A stretch of DNA of 64,000 bases, taken from positions 4,154,001 through 4,218,000 of the forward strand of contig CM082578.2 in the NCBI GenBank assembly GCA_040954595.2. The letters run 5' to 3'. Below the pieces are notes generated by a model, which did not search any database, was not told where the DNA came from, and was given only the letters and a program-made list of their open reading frames with translations. The stretch comes from Balanoglossus misakiensis. Its lineage: Eukaryota; Hemichordata. The translations under genes were made by a program, and so were the position numbers. Shown one piece after another: positions 44,641 to 64,000 of the stretch. Numbering within the stretch: position 1 is the first letter of the stretch; the number at the start of each line of letters is the position of its first letter.

Positions 44641-47179
44641 TTAGTACATGTATAGCGCAGCCAGCGGTGGGAATGGGGCAGGTAGGGGACCAGACTAAGC
44701 AGACCCTTCAGTTTGCATATGCTCACACAGGGGATAAGGAATCTTGAAATACTCTTATATGTACTCTTTCAAGTTACACACCTTTAGGAGTAACGCAGCT
44801 AGTGATGGGAATGGGGCAGTGGACGACCCGACTAGTCTGGTTCCATGTCTCTTTCTCACGCCGCTGGAGCTACTCTGCATCCAGCGACTGGGATTGGGCA
44901 GGGTCAGACTAGGAAAATAGCAATGGACACTTCACAATCTGGAACTATAGAAGTACAGAAGCCATACTTGTCTAAGACTATAAAGACACAAGCTGCGGCC
45001 TCATTAATTTACGTGTCACACAATAAAATGACATGAAAGAAGAAAACACTTGTGATAGATCTTGAGATTAAACAATTAATTTGCTGCATTCAATTCAATT
45101 CACTTTAGTTAAATATTAATAATGCGAGTTAATGTCATTTCGTTACTTCTGGCCCCGGCCAAGGAAAAATGAGAATGTGTATCGGGAGAAAAATAAGAGT
45201 ATCAGCTATCTGTTAAATTGCATTACAAATTTAGACAACATTTCATACACAATGCCTCTTGTAATCTGTCGTTATACTGCTCAAATTGCAATTTATTAAT
45301 TTAGACACCGTACATGTATCACACGCCGCACCGCCATTCGCAAGTAATTCGTAAAATTCATATAGTAGCCGATGGCCTTTGCGGTTAAAACTTTCCGTAC
45401 TGTATCATATGGATGACGTGTTTAATAAGTTTGTGGTCATTCCAGACAGTTGAGAAATGCTTTGCTAGCTTCTGCTCAATGACTACTTTTTTCGGGGGGG
45501 GGGGGGGGATGTTTACTGCAGGCCACTGATCTGTGTTGAATATTGGACGTGAATTGCTTAAAAAATTGCCAATTGTTTGGACAATTTTTCCCTAACCTTT
45601 GACCTACAGTTAAACCTACAGTTTAAGCATTTGTATCAGAACAGACATGACGCATACCGCATGGCAATTATTTGACATTAATAGTACGTAGGAAACAGAT
45701 TAGATGGATGGGTTTATACATTCAATATCCATGTATTGACCAGCCATTTAAGAGCATACGCCTGTCTGCCCGAGAAAACTGTTGAGTCGCTTCAAAATGT
45801 ATGCTTAGAGGCACAGAAGTCTGGTTGCCCGATTATCAGAAGAGCCTGCCCTGTAACTCAGACAAAAGCTACGGCCTTTTCAATTTACCTGCCACACAAT
45901 AACAATGCCAGAAAATGACATTTAATTCGCTGACACAAAAGAAGCAAAAACGTTCGTGACAGAAATAGGAATTGAACAATTGTTACAGGCATTTCAATTT
46001 AGTTTATTATTGATAAAAGCAATTTAACGATCTAATAATGTCATTTGACACCTCTTGAAGAATATATATTCGGGAGAAAAGAAACTCAGTGTGTCAGGTA
46101 TACTAGATAGAAATTGCATTACAAAGTTAAACGTGAAGTCATCAAAAAAGCCTCCGGCACGCGCGCGCAATTCTTAAAATTCCTTTGGTGGCCAAAGTTT
46201 TCGAAATATGACAAAAATCTTTGAAAAAACTTCTTTCAAGAACTGTTTCTCAAGAACCATTAGACAGTTCGGAATGGTTGGATGACTACTTACAGGGGTA
46301 TAGATATGTACGGCGACATTAAGTTTGCATAGTGGTTCTCTTAGATTAACCATATCTGCATAATAGGCTTCTCTTTATTTCTTTTATCTTGTGCATATGT
46401 AATTCCATGTTAAAAAGTGACCAGTGGGGTTCGTTTTGTCGACGATGGATCAGCCCGGGCCCAAAATTTAACCCAACTTCTGGATGACATTCGACCAACA
46501 TTCGCATATGTCATCAGTATATACAGTATATGTGTTCCTTGTGTTTTCTGGAACACGTCACTCTATGGAGCCATTCATTAAATGACAACTTTTCAAATAT
46601 TTTTTTAATTACGCTCCTGCCTTATTCAAAGTTTTCATAATTATGCTAAGGGGATTTTTTAAGTCAGAAAATTAAGATACTTGAACACCCTTGCTCGGGA
46701 ATGTAAAATCTGCAATACAGTGGTAAAAACTGACTAATATTGGATTCCCCACATCAATTCGCGGGCACAGAACCATTGGGCCAAACCGCATCCCGTAGAT
46801 AGACTCAATTACTCTTACTAAAATAACAAGCACTTTGCAAAAAATGTCAACGCAGTTTCATTGAAGTCCGTTGATTTATACGATATTTCATGGTATACAA
46901 TCACAAAATAATCCCAATTGTGGTCATCTTTCAGAAAAGGGACTAGTCTTGTACAAATACTTAAAAGCATAATATCAGATGATACGAGCAAATTTGATTA
47001 TACAAATTACCCGACAGTATGCGATTGGCTGGTGTACGACTGAGTGACGTGAATTAACACCACCAATAAAAGCGTGTGGGTGTGCCTATAGCAACCGACT
47101 GATGTACTTGTATGTCACAACCCTGTATACCCCACAGTTGAAATTGTGCTTCGCGTGTAAAACAGGATGAAATACTGAG
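44641..47179. other. Intergenic region upstream of SRCR gene, with a diverged duplication
   Basis: No exon supported. A segment around 44940-45240 is repeated in diverged form around 45805-46130 (period about 885 bp; shared words include 'gcacagaag'-like starts, 'cacacaataa', 'atatattcgggagaaaa'-like ends and 'aaattgcattacaaa'). It may be a duplicated promoter region. A poly-G run lies at 45496-45509. The SRCR promoter should be in the last few hundred bases, but no TATA box was assigned. Confidence 0.55.
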
Positions 47180-61451
<14,272 letters not shown>

Positions 61452-61458
61452 GTAAATT

Positions 61459-61603
61459 AAGCAATAACCCCCACCGCAGGCGGGTATACGCGAGATTTGG
61501 GTACAATTCGAGACATATAGCACGAGCCGTCAGGCGAGTGCTATATGAAGCGAATTGTACCCAAATCTCGTGTATACCTGACTGAGGCGGGGGTTATTGC
61601 TAT
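61459..61603. repeat. Foldback hairpin, copy C, beside a splice donor
   Basis: Inverted copy of the hairpin seen at 37433 and 53379 (AGCAATAACCCCC ... GGGGGTTATTGCT). It begins 8 bases after the SRCR domain 4 donor. The rest of an inverted copy reappears at 63478-63760, so the element was probably split by later insertions. Confidence 0.8.
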
Positions 61604-62094
61604 TATATTTTATCATACATGCAACGCCTGTATTTAACACTTTCTATTGTTCTCGCCCCGAAGATATTTTACGGTATTTCACTCGGTGAAAATATCGCGT
61701 CCGCGTCTCGGCGCGACAGTTCGCTGCGCGCGCGAGCAACACACGGGGCATAGGACTCTAGTGGAGAGGGGTGTTGTAAAATTCGGTTATTAGAAGCTGT
61801 AATAAAGTTTTCAAAGCTGGAGGTTTTGTCAATCTCATGTTGAATGCATCATTTTTAGTTCTTCGAAATTCTCAATGCAAAAAAATTGTTAACATGATAT
61901 TTTGAAAGAGAACGTAGACAATTTTATTTAGAATGCGGATGTGCCCATCGTAATGAAAGCTGCCAACCCCCTTAAAATGATACTACGGCCCACACGTCAT
62001 ACGTCACAACATGGCTACTGCCGTGATCCCAGCGCCCGGTTCAAATTTGAAATTGTTTTTCTCGGCACATTTTCGCAAATCTTACTGTTTTATA

Positions 62095-62240
62095 GGTAGG
62101 CATTATGATAAAGGGGTTATTACACTAATTTTGGTCGATAACATGACGCATTCTCGTGATGTCCGTATTTTGACTCGTTGCGAAGCTCGAATACGACGCG
62201 TTATCGACCAAAATGCGTATAATAACCACAGGGGCCTCTC
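62095..62240. repeat. Inverted repeat (GGTCGATAAC arms)
   Basis: 'ttttggtcgataacatgacgc' at about 62132 pairs with 'gcgttatcgaccaaaat' at about 62199, and outer parts also pair loosely. A GAT microsatellite follows at 62294-62312. No target duplication assigned. Confidence 0.65.
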
Positions 62241-62389
62241 CCTCCGCGATTTTGTTTTATTGTTTGTTTGTTTGGTTGTTTGTTGTTGTTGTTGATGATG
62301 ATGATGATGATGATTTTTGGCATAATAAACAAATACATATTTCTTTATTAATAAATATGGTTTGTTGACATGTAAAGGTTAGGGTATAT

Positions 62390-63468
62390 TCGGGCCGGCA
62401 AAATCCAGGGGGGGTCACTTAAATTTTGAAGTCCAAAAGGGGGGGGGTCATCTGGTTTTTTTAAACGTTTAGGGGGGGGGGTCACATACTTTTGCCACCG
62501 CACTTTTGCTTTTGAGTCCACAAAATTGCAGTTTCGCGCCCTTTATTTTACAAAATTTTCTAATGTGGGAGGGGGACACCCCCTCCCACGCCCACCCCCT
62601 TCATTCTCCGCCACATTTCGTTTTTTGCTGGTTTGTCTAGTGTACCAGGGCAGAGTGCTTGCCACCCCAAACCCACTGATGATAATATATAACAAAGTAA
62701 ATACATAAAGGAGAATAATCATTTAAACCATTTCGCATAACTGATAGTTTCGTGCTGCATCTTCTATATACTAGAAGTTTTATAAATGATGTCATGACGA
62801 AGATGACGCCAAATCTTCTAACTTTGAGAGGAGTGGCAAAAGGTCAAATTGGTCCTCCCAAACATTGAGATAATTTGATTTTGAGTTCATAAAAATGCAA
62901 CTCTGAGCTACATATTTTACACAATTTTCTTAGGTGGGAGGGGGACACCACCCACCTACCACACCCACACCCACCCCCTCCATTCTTCGCCACATACCAT
63001 TTATTCGCTGGTTTGCCTAGTGTACCAGGGCAGACTTCTTACCACCCCACCCCCGATGCTTACTTTGAGTGGAGTGGCAAAATTAAAATTTGTCCTCCCT
63101 AACATTGAGTTAATTTGCTTTTCTTGTTTTACCGATTCTAGCAACTATTGTATTGACTTGTCATTTTAATTTGTTCATAGATTTCTTTATTGCAACGATA
63201 TACTATTATATACTTCAATAATACTTTAAGAAATTTATAATTGAGGTGTGAGGAGCCTCATTCCCTTTATTGGATACAGTGTACATAGGATCAGTACGGC
63301 GAATGTTTTCGGCGTGGGGGGGGGGTCATCATATTTTTGGGTCTGTCAAAGGGGGGGTCATCATTTTTTGGTCCTGGGTGAAGGGGGGGGGGGGGTCGGC
63401 CTGATTTTGAGAACCGATGACACAAACTTGCCGCCCCCCCCCCCCTGCCGTAAAAACTGAACGGTCCC
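62390..63468. mobile_element. G-rich Harbinger-like element, left end missing
   Basis: The interior and right end (GTAAAAACTGAACGGTCCC, followed by TAA) match the 37895-44640 and 4749-5441 copies. The left TIR is absent: it starts at 'ggcaaaatccagg'. Long G and C runs are present. Confidence 0.8.
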
Positions 63469-63477
63469 TAAACATAA

Positions 63478-63760
63478 AGCAGACGACAAAAAGTGAAAAG
63501 ACGGGCATCGCGCGTGGCAAAGTGACAAATATTTCCACAGAGCAGTTCCAAAATAAAACGTCCGTTAATTCAACAGTATTTTTGTTTTATTTATTTGGTT
63601 TAAACACGCGCGACTGTGGTTTGACCGCACATTTTTGCTGCTGTATGCTAGTTTAGGGTCCCGTTTTAGCAAAGCATTATTGAGTATTTTAGCATCGCTG
63701 GATTGAGCTCTCGTCCAATCAGAATTGCGGACGGTAGCATGATATAATATAATACAAGAT
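63478..63760. repeat. Inverted partial copy of the foldback family
   Basis: Minus-strand match to 37030-37290 and 52985-53240, ending 'gacggtagcatgatataata'. It lacks the hairpin, which lies at 61459-61603. Confidence 0.75.
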
Positions 63761-63839
63761 TTGTTATTTTCAATATGACTCGTGCTATTGCTTCTGTGAA
63801 TTCGTTGTACCACTTTTATGGATGGACTTTGCTTTTTTG

Positions 63840-63937
63840 TAATTCAATACACACATACATGCACATCATCATCGGACACATACACACGCGTGCACAAAGG
63901 AACGTACGCGCACACATTCACACATAAATATACACAA

Positions 63938-63971
<34 letters not shown>

Positions 63972-64000
63972 ATACATACATACATACATACATACATACA
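63840..64000. repeat. CA and CATA microsatellites
   Basis: CA-rich sequence with an (AC)n run at about 63938-63964 and a (CATA)n run from about 63970 to the window end. Confidence 0.9.

Overview
This is 64 kb of animal nuclear DNA. It holds long introns with GT/AG borders, short exons, several classes of DNA transposon, an LTR retrotransposon and a LINE. The gene content is a secreted sushi/HYR protein, a two-exon-per-domain SRCR receptor and a DYRK/HIPK-type kinase. With the dense TIR elements and the frequent 'acatgtacatgta' words, this suggests an invertebrate deuterostome (hemichordate, lancelet or echinoderm). The species cannot be fixed from the sequence alone.

Layout. 1-5.6 kb: no gene supported; foldback repeats, a TTAA-type MITE, a G-rich TIR element and a diverged copy of the kinase upstream region. 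5.66-11.0 kb, minus strand: a complete 12-exon gene for a secreted 848-aa sushi/HYR/mucin-like protein, every intron in phase 1. 11.0-15.1 kb: intergenic repeats. 15.1-27.5 kb, minus strand: a complete 11-exon gene for a 1017-aa kinase with a proline-rich N-terminus and a basic tail; its introns hold at least six mobile elements and a ~239-bp tandem array. 27.5-33.8 kb: intergenic, mostly a 2.3-kb TIR element split by a 5'-truncated LINE with target-site duplications. 33.86-37.80 kb, minus strand: a five-exon gene model for a 220-aa helical protein I do not recognise. 37.9-44.6 kb: three mobile elements nested one inside the other (G-rich TIR element > Gypsy LTR element > short TIR element with 5-bp TSD), starting about 93 bp upstream of that gene's start codon. 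44.6-47.2 kb: intergenic with a diverged tandem duplication. 47.18-61.45 kb and on past the window, plus strand: a secreted or membrane SRCR gene, with a signal exon and four SRCR domains seen, the fourth only as its first half. Its second domain is split by a ~5-kb block containing a giant inverted repeat. 61.5-64 kb: intron filled with foldbacks, a G-rich element and microsatellites.

The exon models were joined by hand. They rest on reading frame, intron phase and splice consensus all agreeing across every junction. No transcript evidence or database search was available. The most unusual signals are: (1) a group of CAGG...CCTG elements that share ends but each carry a private subterminal repeat word; (2) a ~239-bp repeat in two clusters whose every unit carries a DR1 nuclear-receptor-type motif; (3) a 33-bp insertion completing a perfect 36-bp palindrome, with an 8-bp target duplication and an empty site visible in the paralogous copy; (4) TTAA MITEs sitting 10-30 bp upstream of splice acceptors.
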